DNA from: a bacterium
Lineage (GTDB): Bacteria; Actinomycetota; Actinomycetes; Actinomycetales; Actinomycetaceae
Length of the DNA: 15,346 nucleotides
Assembly: GCA_030544165.1 (NCBI GenBank)
Contig: JAUNRP010000020.1
Location: 1 to 15,346 of the forward strand
Reading direction: 5' to 3'
Position 1 is the first letter of the stretch. Every line of letters begins with the position of its first letter. Of the stretch, positions 15,341-15,346 are shown piece by piece. A model generated the notes under the pieces. The model made no database searches, was not told the DNA's origin, and saw only the letters and a list, made by a program, of their open reading frames with translations. A program made the position numbers and the translations under genes.

Positions 15341-15346
15341 CCGGCG

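Overview
The window is about 70% G+C, with strong G/C preference at third codon positions, dense gene packing, frequent GTG starts, GTGA stop/start overlaps and TANNNT -10 boxes sitting 6-7 nt before several start codons (leaderless transcription). This points to an actinobacterium (Actinomycetota), perhaps Micrococcales or Actinomycetales; the genus cannot be named from the sequence. There are no RNA genes, CRISPR arrays or insertion sequences, and no gene-free stretch longer than 140 bases.

Layout. (1) 70-1329, minus: a 12-helix major facilitator of the CynX/NimT type, divergent from what follows. (2) 1469-9434, plus: a four-gene set. A small cytoplasmic transglutaminase-fold protein (1469-2305) is followed by a 1194-residue fusion of transglutaminase N-domain, transglutaminase core and DUF2126 predicted amidoligase (2417-6001), a circularly permuted ATP-grasp fused to an alpha-E domain (5998-8535), and a classical bacterial transglutaminase (8532-9434). 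The last three overlap by 4 nt (GTGA) and form one transcription unit. (3) 9439-12800, minus: a second operon with another permuted ATP-grasp/alpha-E fusion (10200-12800) and a transglutaminase-fold protein that has lost its catalytic Cys and His (9439-10209). The two operons converge with only 4 nt between stop codons. (4) 12863-14194, plus: an unrecognised eight-helix membrane protein sharing a compact bidirectional promoter with operon 3. (5) 14169-15340, minus: two single-span membrane-anchored proteins of unknown function, probably the tail of an operon that continues beyond the window.

The centre (1469-12800) is a dense version of a computationally predicted but poorly characterised system: permuted ATP-grasp, alpha-E, transglutaminase-like peptidase and GS-fold amidoligase, proposed to make and cut amide or isopeptide bonds (comparative-genomics work by Iyer, Aravind and colleagues). 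From memory, Mycobacterium tuberculosis carries the same two modules at separate loci (Rv2566/Rv2567 and Rv2411c-Rv2409c). Here they are brought together head-on. None of the proteins shows a signal peptide, so the chemistry should be cytoplasmic. The most unusual points are the pseudo-transglutaminase, the division of the ATP-grasp paralogs into one with an intact Gly-rich loop and one without it, and a Ser-Gln microsatellite linker that joins ATP-grasp to alpha-E just before what looks like a fossil alpha-E start codon.
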